Below the pieces are notes generated by a model. The model searched no databases. It saw nothing but the letters and a program-made list of their open reading frames with translations, and was not told the DNA's origin. This document shows, piece after piece, positions 45,305 through 53,979 of a DNA stretch of 64,000 nt. The stretch lies in contig NZ_BKZV01000001.1 of NCBI RefSeq assembly GCF_008974285.1, forward strand, positions 62,001 through 126,000, in the 5' to 3' direction. Source of the DNA: Thermogemmatispora aurantia (lineage in GTDB: Bacteria; Chloroflexota; Ktedonobacteria; Ktedonobacterales; Ktedonobacteraceae). The translations under genes and the position numbers were made by a program. The stretch's first letter is position 1, and each line of letters begins with the position of its first letter.

Positions 45305-47362
45305 ATGAAGGTCTACACGGCAGAACAGATTCGCAATGTAGCGCTGATCTCGCATGTAGGAGCGGGCAAGACGTCGCTGGTGGATGCCGCGCTCTATGAC
45401 AGCGGAGCTGTGACCAGGCAGGGGAAAGTGGATGAGCGGACGTCGGCGGTCGATTACGACCCGGAGGAGTTGAAGCGAGGCATGTCCCTCCACACCAAGC
45501 CGGTGCCGGTAGAATGGCGGGGCCAGAAGCTGAATCTGATCGACACGCCGGGTTACCCAGACTTCGTAGGTGAAGTGAAAGCAGCGCTGCGTGTGGCCGA
45601 TGCGGCTTTAATCGTGACGACGGCGGAGAAAGGGGTCGAAGTCGGCACCGAACTCACCTGGCAGTACGCCGATGAGCGCCGGCTGCCGCGTATGATCCTG
45701 GTCAACAAGCTGGACCGCGAGAACACTTCTTTCGAGCAGACACTGGAGGCACTGCGGGCGCGCTTCGGTCTCAGGGTAGTTCCCCTGCAGATCCCCATCG
45801 GAAGCCAATCGAACTTCAAGGGAGTGATCGACCTGGTCTCTCGCCGTGGCTTCACCTTCGAGGGCGGTAATAAGGTTCAGGAGGTTCCTGTTCCTCCCGA
45901 CCTCCAGGATCAGGTCTCTGCTTTCCGCGAGCAGTTGATTGAATCGGCGGTCGAGAACGATGAGGCTCTGATGGATAAGTTCCTCGAAGGCGAGGAGCTG
46001 AGCGAGGAGGAGCTGCGTACGCTGGTGCGTCAGGGGACGGTAAGCGGCGAGTTGGTGCCCGTGGTGTGTGCGTCCGCGCTAAAGAATATCGGGGTGCAGA
46101 CCGCACTCGATGCGCTTCTCGACTATCTGCCGAGCGCCGCCGAGGCACTTTCTGATGAGGTTCGTGCCCTGGGCGAGACGCCGGCTCTCTTTGTTTTTAA
46201 GACCGCAGCCGCTCAGGTCGGTACAATCTCGCTCTTCCGCGTTTACAGCGGCACGCTGAAGGCCGATAGTCATGTCTTCAATGTGCAAACGCACGCCGAG
46301 GAGCGCATCGGTCAGTTGATCATTCCTCGCGGCAAGGCGCAGGAGAGCACGTCAGAGATTGCCGCCGGCGACATTGGTGGTGTGGCCAAGCTGACCAATA
46401 CGCATACAGGCGATACGCTGGTGGGAAGTAAAGAGGTTGCTACGGCGCTGGAGCCAATCCAATTCCCTGAGCCGTGCTTTACAGTGGCGGTCTTCCCCAA
46501 GAGCAAGGCCGATCTCGATAAGATGAGCAATGCTCTGACACGCCTAGTAGAGGAGGATCACACGCTCCGGGTAACGCGCGATCCAGAGACAGGCGAAACC
46601 CGCATCTCGGGCATGGGCGAGACACATATCCAGGTCGCGGTCGATATGATTAAGCGGCGCTTTGGCATCGACCTGGAGGTGCGCGATATCCATATCGCCT
46701 ACCGCGAGACGATTCGCCGGAAGGCGCGCGCGAATGGACGACACAAGCGCCAGACCGGCGGTCACGGTCAGTTTGGCGATGTCTGGTTGGAGATTGAGCC
46801 GCTGCCCATCGGGGGACCCGATACCTTCATCTTCGAAGACCGTATTGTGGGTGGCGTGGTTCCAAGCCAGTTCGTCCCCGGCGTCGAGAAGGGCGTGCGC
46901 GAGTCGTTGAAGCGAGGCTTCATCTCCGGCAATCCGATGGTCTACGTTAAGGTGGCCCTGGTCGATGGGAAATATCACCCGGTCGATTCCTCCGCCCAGT
47001 CGTTCGAGATCGCTGCTTCGATCTGTATGCAGGAGGCCGTGCCCCAGGCCAATCCCACGATCCTGGAGCCGGTGATGAACGTGACAGTGATTGTGCCCGA
47101 GCAGACGATGGGCGACGTGATGAGCGATATCAATACAAAGCGCGGGCGAGTGCTGGGCATGGAGTCCCTTGGCAACGGTATGCAGAAGATCGTCGCTCAA
47201 GTTCCCCAGGCGGAAATGCTTCATTACGCGACAGACCTGCGCTCCCTCACTCAGGGCCGTGGTACCTTTACGATGGAGTTCTATCAATACGAGGAGGTCC
47301 CCCCTCAGATCCAGCAGGAGCTGATCGCGCGCTACAAGAAAGAGAAGGGAGAGCCAGCCTGA
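45305..47362 (+). CDS. Elongation factor G-like GTPase (EF-G paralogue)
   Basis: 685 residues, five EF-G domains. G1 is SHVGAGKTSLVDAALY (H17 to S24), G2 RGMSLHTK, G3 DTPGYPDFVG, G4 NKLDRE; domain IV has RKARANGRHKRQTGGHGQFGDV, and the C-terminus carries EPVMNVTVIVPEQTMGDVMSDINTKRGRVLGME. G1 differs from canonical GHIDAGKTT, and G2 reads RGMSLH instead of RGITI, which places it in the second EF-G class found beside a standard fusA in many bacteria. Such paralogues may work in ribosome recycling, stalling or tetracycline-like protection. It has its own promoter; no rpsL/rpsG/tuf neighbours are present. Confidence 0.88.
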   Translation: MKVYTAEQIRNVALISHVGAGKTSLVDAALYDSGAVTRQGKVDERTSAVDYDPEELKRGMSLHTKPVPVEWRGQKLNLIDTPGYPDFVGEVKAALRVADAALIVTTAEKGVEVGTELTWQYADERRLPRMILVNKLDRENTSFEQTLEALRARFGLRVVPLQIPIGSQSNFKGVIDLVSRRGFTFEGGNKVQEVPVPPDLQDQVSAFREQLIESAVENDEALMDKFLEGEELSEEELRTLVRQGTVSGELVPVVCASALKNIGVQTALDALLDYLPSAAEALSDEVRALGETPALFVFKTAAAQVGTISLFRVYSGTLKADSHVFNVQTHAEERIGQLIIPRGKAQESTSEIAAGDIGGVAKLTNTHTGDTLVGSKEVATALEPIQFPEPCFTVAVFPKSKADLDKMSNALTRLVEEDHTLRVTRDPETGETRISGMGETHIQVAVDMIKRRFGIDLEVRDIHIAYRETIRRKARANGRHKRQTGGHGQFGDVWLEIEPLPIGGPDTFIFEDRIVGGVVPSQFVPGVEKGVRESLKRGFISGNPMVYVKVALVDGKYHPVDSSAQSFEIAASICMQEAVPQANPTILEPVMNVTVIVPEQTMGDVMSDINTKRGRVLGMESLGNGMQKIVAQVPQAEMLHYATDLRSLTQGRGTFTMEFYQYEEVPPQIQQELIARYKKEKGEPA

Positions 47363-47439
47363 TTCTCGCTGCCTGGTTCGCGAGAGAGGCGAGCAAGGCA
47401 GATGACTCCCTCAATATCGCTGTCATTCGATTGCAGGAT

Positions 47440-47518
47440 GGGGCACCGTCTTCCCAAGACGAGCGGAGAGCTACCCCCAGAGGTCAATGGCTGATCCGTC
47501 AGGATAGGACGGTGCCCC
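47440..47518. repeat. Long-loop inverted repeat after the EF-G paralogue gene
   Basis: GGGGCACCGTC (47440-47450) and GACGGTGCCCC (47508-47518), perfect 11-bp arms, 57-base loop, followed by GCTTTCCTTTCTG. May be a terminator, about 80 bases after the stop. Confidence 0.6.
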
Positions 47519-47575
47519 GCTTTCCTTTCTGTTACGGTTGAGTTTGAGTAGCTGGGCTCGGTGAAAGGAGTTGCA

Positions 47576-48523
47576 ATGTCTCTGCACGAGAGGTCTTTCG
47601 GCTGGCTGCGATCCCAGGTGTTGGAGCTGTACCGCCAGCGGGACTATGCCCGCGCTCGGGATCTGGTTGAGGAAGCGCTTCCTTTTTTCCCCGAACATTG
47701 GCCCACCCTAGTATTATGGCGTGCCATCCTCACGCTGCGCCTGGGAAGCCCCGAGGAGGCACTGGCGATTCTGGAAGAGGCCATTGGCCAGGGACTGTGG
47801 TTTGGACCAGCGCAGTTGGAGGATGAGGATCTCGCTCCTCTACGTTCACTACCAGCTTTCGCTGCCCTGGAAAAGATCTGCCAGGAACGCTACGCCGAGG
47901 CCCAGACTAGCTCACATCCGGGAATTCTAGTGCTGGAGCCTGACAACCTGGTCCCACCCCCCTATCCAACACTGTTCGTGCTCCACGGGAATCAGAGTAG
48001 CCCACTGGCCGAGCTCGAGTACTGGCAGCCAATCACGGCGCATCGCTGGCAAGTGGCCCTGCCTTGTTCTTCGCAGCTGGTCGGTTATGGCCTGGCTAGC
48101 TGGAATGATGAGGCCCGCGCAATGGATGAGATCTGCACCCATTGGGAACGACAGCAGCGCTGGAAACGTATTGATCCCCAACATGTGGTCCTGGCCGGCT
48201 TCTCGCGTGGTGCACGCATCGCTTTGCGTCTGGCGCTGGAGGGGCGTATCCCCGCCATCGGCTTCATTGCTATCTGCCCAACCCTGGAGGCGAGCCAGAC
48301 CCTGCTTCCTCAAGATGCCTGCCAGGTGCGCCTGGGCTTCGTGCTGCTCGGTGAGCATGACCAGTGCGCTCCCACCACCCTGGCAGCCATCGAGCGCCTG
48401 CGCGCCGCCGGCCTGACCTGCGAGGTGAAACTCTATTCCGGCTTGGGTCACTTCTACCCACCGACCTTCTCCGAAGAGCTGCCCGCATTCCTGGCGCACT
48501 TCGTTCCTCCAGCTCCACAGTAG
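47576..48523 (+). CDS. Alpha/beta hydrolase with N-terminal TPR-like region
   Basis: 315 residues from ATG 47576, 6 bases after AAAGGAG. Residues 5-70 look like a TPR-type helical pair (LELYRQRDYARARDLVEEALPFFPEHWPTLVLWRAILTL). From about 110 an alpha/beta hydrolase fold follows: LFVLHGNQSS (oxyanion strand), nucleophile S210 in LAGFSRGARIAL, FVLLGEHDQCAP with a likely acid, and GLGHFYPPTF with the histidine. It resembles phospholipase/carboxylesterase and dienelactone-hydrolase types. It is cytosolic; the substrate is unknown. A hairpin downstream separates it from the next gene. Confidence 0.8.
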   Translation: MSLHERSFGWLRSQVLELYRQRDYARARDLVEEALPFFPEHWPTLVLWRAILTLRLGSPEEALAILEEAIGQGLWFGPAQLEDEDLAPLRSLPAFAALEKICQERYAEAQTSSHPGILVLEPDNLVPPPYPTLFVLHGNQSSPLAELEYWQPITAHRWQVALPCSSQLVGYGLASWNDEARAMDEICTHWERQQRWKRIDPQHVVLAGFSRGARIALRLALEGRIPAIGFIAICPTLEASQTLLPQDACQVRLGFVLLGEHDQCAPTTLAAIERLRAAGLTCEVKLYSGLGHFYPPTFSEELPAFLAHFVPPAPQ

Positions 48524-48536
48524 CAGACGGACCAGT

Positions 48537-48579
48537 ACCGTTGCCGGAAGGTCCTGGCAGGAAACTCGCCGGCAACGGT
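48537..48579 (+). terminator. Hairpin after the alpha/beta hydrolase gene
   Basis: ACCGTTGCCGG (48537-48547) / CCGGCAACGGT (48569-48579), perfect 11-bp stem, 21-base loop, 14 bases after the stop. Confidence 0.55.
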
Positions 48580-48738
48580 GACCACGATGCATTGATATGC
48601 TTACTGATTATTTAAAAGTCGATCGTTCTCTTTTAAGAGGCTTTCAATCGTGATTCTATTTTTCCCCTTGAAGGCAGGCGGCAGAATGCGAGGATTTGGA
48701 CTGAGCGGCGTTCTAGCGAAGGAGGCAGCTCTGCGGAC

Positions 48739-48767
48739 TTGACAGCGGACACCAGGATACGTACAAT
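48739..48767 (+). promoter_or_regulatory. Promoter of the DUF4388-like gene
   Basis: TTGACA (48739-48744), 17-base spacer, TACAAT (48762-48767), about 80 bases before the ATG. One of the best sigma-70 matches in the window. Confidence 0.7.
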
Positions 48768-48847
48768 TCCAGAGACAACGAACAGATCGTGTTCCTTCTT
48801 AAGGACGAGAGCAGGGGGCCTGCACCAGAGCTCAGTGAGGTGGCCGT

Positions 48848-49684
48848 ATGCCTTCCAGACCGGTTTTTTCCGCGCCTTCGCTCGCGGAAGTGCTCAAGCA
48901 GCTCAGGATCTACCGGCCCAGCGGTCTGCTAACTATTCAACGAGCACGGGGCGCGCCGCCCGAGGAAGTGTATATCACGGTTGAGCGGGGGCAACCAACG
49001 CTGGTTGTCTGGAACCGCCAGCAGCAGGAGGCCAGCGAGGCTGTGCTAGCCTGGCTAAATTCATGGGGAGAAATTCGTTTTACTTTTCAATCCGCCGAGC
49101 CGCTTTTGCAGCTGCCCGCCCCAGGCCAGCCGGAGCCGCAGGAGGGTGCTCCCACTGGTGAGGGCCCGCGGCGGCCAACCTGGCCACCTCTCTCGCTCCA
49201 AAGTGGACCTTTGCCCACTGTTAGAGGTCGGAGCAGTGCCCGTCAGACGATCTCGCTACAGGGTCAGCATGGCGGCATGGGTAGCCCACCCACCCAGGCG
49301 CGCCCGTCCAGCGCAGGGCAGACTCATGTCCAGGTTCCAAGCCAGGCGCAGCCCCAAAACGGGCGCCTGACCCCGCGTTTCGGCGACTCGCTGGTGCTGC
49401 CAGCTGTCAAGCCCAACCAGCCGTCCGGTCCGCTGCCGCCGGAAACCGTCGTACCCAGCCTGACCGCTCTCGGCAAGGAATATGCTGCCACCGCCGTTCC
49501 GCGTTATGATCGAATCGTCTTTCTCCTCATCAATGGTCGGCGCACGCTTGGCGATCTGGCACAGCTGACCCGGCGCACACCCGCTGAGGTCTATGCCTCT
49601 CTCCAGCGCTTGCAGGAACAAGGGCTGATACAGCTAACGCTCCCGCCTACCAATGGGCACGCCCCTTCTTCCTCATCGCGTTAA
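48848..49684 (+). CDS. DUF4388 (PatA N-terminal-like) protein with winged-helix C-terminus
   Basis: 278 residues. Residues 8-85 (SLAEVLKQLRIYRPSGLLTIQR, VYITVERGQPTLVVW, WGEIRFTF) match the DUF4388/PatA-N pattern found in gliding, heterocyst and GTPase-linked signalling proteins. A long Pro/Gln/Ser-rich linker (85-205) looks disordered. The C-terminal 55 residues (RIVFLLINGRRTLGDLAQLTRRTPAEVYASLQRLQEQGLI) look like a winged helix. The protein is probably cytosolic and regulatory, perhaps linking a signal to DNA or a partner. A second DUF4388-like protein is encoded at 59298-60131. Its stop codon overlaps the opposing LON-domain gene by 4 bases. Confidence 0.68.
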   Translation: MPSRPVFSAPSLAEVLKQLRIYRPSGLLTIQRARGAPPEEVYITVERGQPTLVVWNRQQQEASEAVLAWLNSWGEIRFTFQSAEPLLQLPAPGQPEPQEGAPTGEGPRRPTWPPLSLQSGPLPTVRGRSSARQTISLQGQHGGMGSPPTQARPSSAGQTHVQVPSQAQPQNGRLTPRFGDSLVLPAVKPNQPSGPLPPETVVPSLTALGKEYAATAVPRYDRIVFLLINGRRTLGDLAQLTRRTPAEVYASLQRLQEQGLIQLTLPPTNGHAPSSSSR

Positions 49685-50343
49685 TTCAAGAAGCTGCGGT
49701 CTGGATGAGTTTGCAAATGGGCGTTACGCTGCAGTACCTGCAGGGCAAAGGGAACCTCACGTCTCAAAATCTCGTTCTCCTCTGCCAGACGCTGTCGCGT
49801 CGAGGTCAGTTCCAGCAAGTGTTGTTTCTGCTCATCCTGCAGATCGAGCAGATAGGCAATGAGATAGGAAAGTTCCTCTGGATCGGTCGGAAGATGCTCT
49901 TTGATCTCTGGTAGGCTGCGCGCCTCCAGCAGGATTTCTAGATAGCTGCTGAAGAGATCAAGGGCCCGCTCGGCGTAAGGCCTGATCAGATTGGCTGGTT
50001 CACGCGCATCGCGATACAGCTCAACCACACCCGAAAGATAGGGTTGCTGATGCTTGAGCTGGCGAATGCGGAAGCGCTCGCTGCCAATGGCAATGAGATT
50101 GTAGCGCCCGTCTTCTAGACGCTCAACTTGCAGAATCTCGGCTAGCGTGCCTACGCTGTAGGGTACTTCCTGAAGATGACGACTCTCGGGACGCATCAGG
50201 ACGATGCCAAAGGGAGACTTCTCCTCAAGACAGCGAGCGACCATCAGGCGATAGCGCCGCTCAAAGATATGCAGCGGCACCACCGCGGTCGGGAAGAGGA
50301 CCAGCTGCAACGGGAAGAGTGGGACCTCGACGATTCTCTCCAC
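49681..50343 (-). CDS. Stand-alone LON substrate-binding domain protein
   Basis: 220 residues. The whole length matches the Lon N-terminal (PUA-like) domain: VEVPLFPLQLVLFPTAVVPLHIFERRYRLMV, FGIVLMRPES, VGTLAEILQVERLEDGRYNLIAIGSERFRI and the helical part with YLIAYLLDLQDEQKQHLLEL. The AAA+ and protease domains are absent. Such proteins may bind substrates or unfolded proteins; their role is not settled. GTG 50343 is the start, with AAGGAG 8 bases upstream. Its 3' end overlaps the DUF4388-like gene tail-to-tail. Confidence 0.87.
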   Translation of the reverse strand: MERIVEVPLFPLQLVLFPTAVVPLHIFERRYRLMVARCLEEKSPFGIVLMRPESRHLQEVPYSVGTLAEILQVERLEDGRYNLIAIGSERFRIRQLKHQQPYLSGVVELYRDAREPANLIRPYAERALDLFSSYLEILLEARSLPEIKEHLPTDPEELSYLIAYLLDLQDEQKQHLLELTSTRQRLAEENEILRREVPFALQVLQRNAHLQTHPDRSFLN

Positions 50344-50632
50344 GGGATCTTCTCCTTAGCGCACGGGCTTTCGGCTTTCTTACAGGATCATGGGTGTATT
50401 CGCTCGCTTCTGCCGGCGCATCCGCATCTGTGCCTGCTGATTGGGATAGACAGGGGCCTTGCCTCGATCGCATCCCAGGCAGCCCTGGCCCGCCGGCCTG
50501 AGTACCTCGCTCTCAGGCGCCGAAGAGAGACCCTGGTCAGGTCGATGCAGCTTGTCGAGGATACCTCCGCCGACGGAACCAGGCCAGGCGAGGCCATTGG
50601 CTGGTCCGCTCTGACCGTGGTGAAGAGGCGCT

Positions 50633-53038
50633 TCAGACCGTTTGAACAGCATGGAGATGAGGATGGCTATGAGCATGGTCAGGCCAGTGCTGATGCTCGT
50701 GGCTGTGCATGACTCCCGGCGGCGGTAGCTCGCCAGGTCCGTGACTATGAGTGCCTTCGAGATGATAGGGATGATCATGCCCGTACCAACGATGGGCCGG
50801 ATTGCAATACGCCACCAGCAGGCTCTGCCCATGATGCCAGCGCGCGCGAAAGACATCATAATTCTTCTTGCTCTTGGTACGCCGCTCTTCCTCCGTCAGG
50901 CTGTACCACTCGCGATGCGGATGCCTGATAAGACGGGCTGCGACCTCGGGACAGACTACGACGCGATAGCCAGCGGCCTTGAAGAAGAAACTGTAGTGGA
51001 CGTCGGCCAGGCGATAGAAACGGAACTTTTCATCGAGCCAGCCGACCTCGTTAAGCAAGGCGCGGCGAAAGGCAAACAGGTACCCCTCAATGGCATCCAC
51101 CTCGGGGCCACTCTCTTCGCGAAATTCACGCAGATCCTCAGTAATCAGGCCGAAGGGACCGGTCACTCCTATCTGCGGATCGGCCAGCGTTTGCTCCAGG
51201 GGCGTCCAGATATCGCCCTGGATCTCAACCGAGGTGTCCAGCCAGACAATGATCGCTCCCTGGCTGGCACGCATGGTTGCATTGCGCGCCGCGGCGAAGC
51301 CCAGGTTATGGTCGGCGAAGAGCACACGCAGAGCAAGCTGCTCGCCGTTGGCTCCGACCAGCTCCGCGCGTCGGGCCAGCTCCCGTAGAAAAGGAAGGGT
51401 CTCATCGGTTGATCCATTCTCGATCACGACAACTTCCAGGCTGTGCCCGTTAGCATGGCGACAGATGCTGTCAAGGCAACGCTCAAGGTCCTTGTAGTTA
51501 TTGCGCGCCAGCAGATTGAGCGAGAAGGCATAGCGCGATGGCAGCTGTGTGGCATCAGGAGCATCCTGCCAGCGCGAGAGCACCGGGAACTCTTCGCTGA
51601 GGCGCCGGGGCCGAACCAGCGTCCCTTCGGGCAGGTCACTTACTTTCCAGCCCCGCTGGAGTAAACGGAGCCGCAAGGCATCAGCGCCCTCGTAGTCTCT
51701 CTGCCGACGCAAGGCCTCCCGCTCACGCACAAGCGCCGCCAGCTCTGCCGGCAAAAGATGCTGTGAGTGCTGCGGCTCACGGCGCTGGCGTGGCTTTTCA
51801 CTCATAAGATAAGATTTGATGTCGAAACCGAGCACACGGTCGAAATCGAGCAGTAGCTGCAGCTTCCTGGTGGCATCCAGCTCAGGAGCGCGCAGCATGG
51901 CCGAGAGCACCGCCATCGCCCGAGGGATATTGAGATCATTCTCCAGCTCACGGCGGAAAGCCAGACGCCACGGCTGTTCTTCATCCTCCAGCGACCTGAG
52001 CGCACGCTCCTGATCAGCTCGCAGCCAGAGATCATAGGCACGCTCGCGCAAGCGCTCCAGAGCGATCTGGGCCGCTTCTAGAGCGCGGAAGGTGAAGTTG
52101 AGACGGCTACGATAGAGGGCAGTGGTGTAGAGATAGCGCAGGGCCAGTGGATCGAAACCGCGCGCCTCAATTTCAGCGCAGGTATAGTCGTTGCTGACCG
52201 ACTTGGCCATCTTCTGCCCGTCGGCAAGCAGGTGCTGGGCATGAACCCAGTAGTTGACAAAGGGCTGACCACTGTAGGCTTCGCTCTGGGCGATCTCATC
52301 CTCGTGATGTGGAAAGATATTGTCCACCCCGCCGGTGTGGATATCGAAGTGGGGTCCCAGATACTTCATGGACATGGCTGAGCATTCGATGTGCCAGCCG
52401 GGGAAGCCACGCCCCCAAGGGCTATCCCAGGCCATGTCACGCCCTGGCTCGGCAGGTTTCCAGAGCGGGAAATCCTCGGGATGGCGCCGGTCAGCATCGC
52501 TGCCCTCGTGAATGCCAATCTGCATATACTCCAGTAGATTGCGCGAAAGCTTGCCATAGCCGGGAAAGCGCTGGATGTCAAAATAGACGTAGCCACGAAC
52601 CTCGTAAGCAAAGCCTTTGCGCAGCAGCTCCTCGATGACCTGGATCATCTCGGGAATGTGCTCACTGGCCCGCGGGAAGACATGGGCCGGCAGAATGTTG
52701 AGCTTGGCCTCGTCACGATGAAAGGCTTCAGTGTAAAAGCGCGCGATCTCGGCAGAGGTCTTCCCTTCCTTGCGGGCCTGGGCCTGGATCTTATCCTCGC
52801 CACGGTCCAACAGCTCATGACGCATGTGCCCGACATCAGTGATATTTTTCACATGGAAGACCTCGTAGCCGAGGTACTCCAGGGTACGACGGAGCCAGTC
52901 GGCCATTGTGAAGGTACGCAGGTTACCGATGTGGATATAGCGGTAGACGGTCGGACCACAGGAGTACATTTTGATCTTGCCAGGCTCCAACGGGACAATT
53001 TCCTCGACGCGCCGCGTGAGTGTGTTATAGATTCTCAT
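50633..53038 (-). CDS. cysS: Cysteinyl-tRNA synthetase fused to a GT2 glycosyltransferase and His-rich tail
   Basis: 801 residues from ATG 53038 (33 further codons upstream are open but unlike CysRS). Residues 1-480 are a full CysRS: CGPTVY with zinc ligand C27, HIGN (36-39), C219 in WHIECSAM, FPHHEDEIAQSE (H244-E248 region), KMAKS (276-280) and a C-terminal anticodon-side helix pair up to LPEGTLVRPRR. After a 20-residue linker, residues about 503-740 are a family-2 glycosyltransferase: FSLNLLARNNYKDLERCLDS, VVVIENGSTDETLPFL, DHNLGFAAARNATM, and WLDTS at the DxD place. Residues 741-801 hold 15 histidines. No stop or frameshift separates the parts. The synthetase part should charge tRNA-Cys; the glycosyltransferase role is unknown. 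Confidence 0.88.
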   Translation of the reverse strand: MRIYNTLTRRVEEIVPLEPGKIKMYSCGPTVYRYIHIGNLRTFTMADWLRRTLEYLGYEVFHVKNITDVGHMRHELLDRGEDKIQAQARKEGKTSAEIARFYTEAFHRDEAKLNILPAHVFPRASEHIPEMIQVIEELLRKGFAYEVRGYVYFDIQRFPGYGKLSRNLLEYMQIGIHEGSDADRRHPEDFPLWKPAEPGRDMAWDSPWGRGFPGWHIECSAMSMKYLGPHFDIHTGGVDNIFPHHEDEIAQSEAYSGQPFVNYWVHAQHLLADGQKMAKSVSNDYTCAEIEARGFDPLALRYLYTTALYRSRLNFTFRALEAAQIALERLRERAYDLWLRADQERALRSLEDEEQPWRLAFRRELENDLNIPRAMAVLSAMLRAPELDATRKLQLLLDFDRVLGFDIKSYLMSEKPRQRREPQHSQHLLPAELAALVREREALRRQRDYEGADALRLRLLQRGWKVSDLPEGTLVRPRRLSEEFPVLSRWQDAPDATQLPSRYAFSLNLLARNNYKDLERCLDSICRHANGHSLEVVVIENGSTDETLPFLRELARRAELVGANGEQLALRVLFADHNLGFAAARNATMRASQGAIIVWLDTSVEIQGDIWTPLEQTLADPQIGVTGPFGLITEDLREFREESGPEVDAIEGYLFAFRRALLNEVGWLDEKFRFYRLADVHYSFFFKAAGYRVVVCPEVAARLIRHPHREWYSLTEEERRTKSKKNYDVFRARWHHGQSLLVAYCNPAHRWYGHDHPYHLEGTHSHGPGELPPPGVMHSHEHQHWPDHAHSHPHLHAVQTV

Positions 53039-53332
53039 CGCCTCGTCACGCTCCCAGCATGCGTCAAACAGAACAACGACGAACGGCTCTCCGTGACAGC
53101 CTCTCCTCTGCCAGTCCTCGCCCGAGCGAGCGCCCATGTGGCTCGGCTCAACCGCCGTCTCTGGCGCCGACTGCTACTGACCCGCCCCATGTCCCTTTTT
53201 TTCCCACACGGAATTATACTCCCAGCTCGGCGGCCTCGACCAGGCGAGGAGACAGGGCAGTCCCGCCAGTGTGTTGACGTGCAGCCGTCTCCCTCCTCGC
53301 CAGTAACGCTCGTGCACAGGTGGAGTCCAGAC

Positions 53333-53812
53333 TCAGGCGGTCATCTCTTTGACTATCTGCTGAACCCTGGCGCCTGGGGCCTTCCCTTTCAGTTCACGAG
53401 CCGCCAGCGGCATGACTTTGCGGAAATCGCGCCCCTGCTCCTCAATGAGACGGGCCACTACAGCACGGATCTCCTCGTCGCTGAGCTGGGCAGCCTGAAG
53501 ATAGGATTGCAGGAGGGCCTTTTCGCGCTGGGCTTTCTCGACCAGATCACTGCGACCTCCCTTTTCGTAGAGAGGAATGGCCTGATCACGCATCTTGATC
53601 TCGCGCTCTAGCACCTGATAGCAGTCAGCTTCGGTCAGTGGCTTCCCGTACTCAGGATGCTTGCGATCGGTGCGTGCAACTTCCAGATTGTGGATAGCCC
53701 CCAGTACCATACGCAGCGTATCAACCCTGAGCTGATCTCTCGCTCGCTGAGCTTCCTGAATATCTTTCCGCAGTTGTTTCTCGATAGGGAACTCCTCACG
53801 CGTCTGCGCCAT
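53333..53812 (-). CDS. yqeY: GatB/YqeY domain protein
   Basis: About 159 residues from ATG 53812 (GGAGGA upstream); the open frame continues 21 codons further but without similarity. EKQLRKDIQEAQRARDQLRVDTLRMVLGAIHN, EREIKMRDQAIPLYEKGGRSDLVEKAQREKALLQSYLP-like helix (actual: QREKALLQSYLQAAQLSDEE) and DFRKVMPLAARELKGKAPG match the YqeY family, which is related to the tail domain of the GatB amidotransferase. It may bind tRNA. Directly upstream of the cysS fusion on the same strand, so a shared tRNA-related transcript is plausible. Confidence 0.87.
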   Translation of the reverse strand: MAQTREEFPIEKQLRKDIQEAQRARDQLRVDTLRMVLGAIHNLEVARTDRKHPEYGKPLTEADCYQVLEREIKMRDQAIPLYEKGGRSDLVEKAQREKALLQSYLQAAQLSDEEIRAVVARLIEEQGRDFRKVMPLAARELKGKAPGARVQQIVKEMTA

Positions 53813-53979
53813 GTTACATATTCCTCCTATCCTCTCGGCAATTCTGATGGTGATCTCCAGTATAGCCTTTGGCACCAGTGCTGTCGAGTCAGCCGGGCGA
53901 TGCGCACACCAGCAGGACCTGCCAGGCCTACGCCCTACAGCATCGGCCCCACACCTGGACCAACCCGGCTACCCATTGC

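Larger units (their letters stand above)
48524..48847. other. Intergenic gap with hairpin and promoter
   Basis: 324 bases holding the hairpin at 48537-48579 and the promoter at 48739-48767; no gene seen. Confidence 0.55.
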
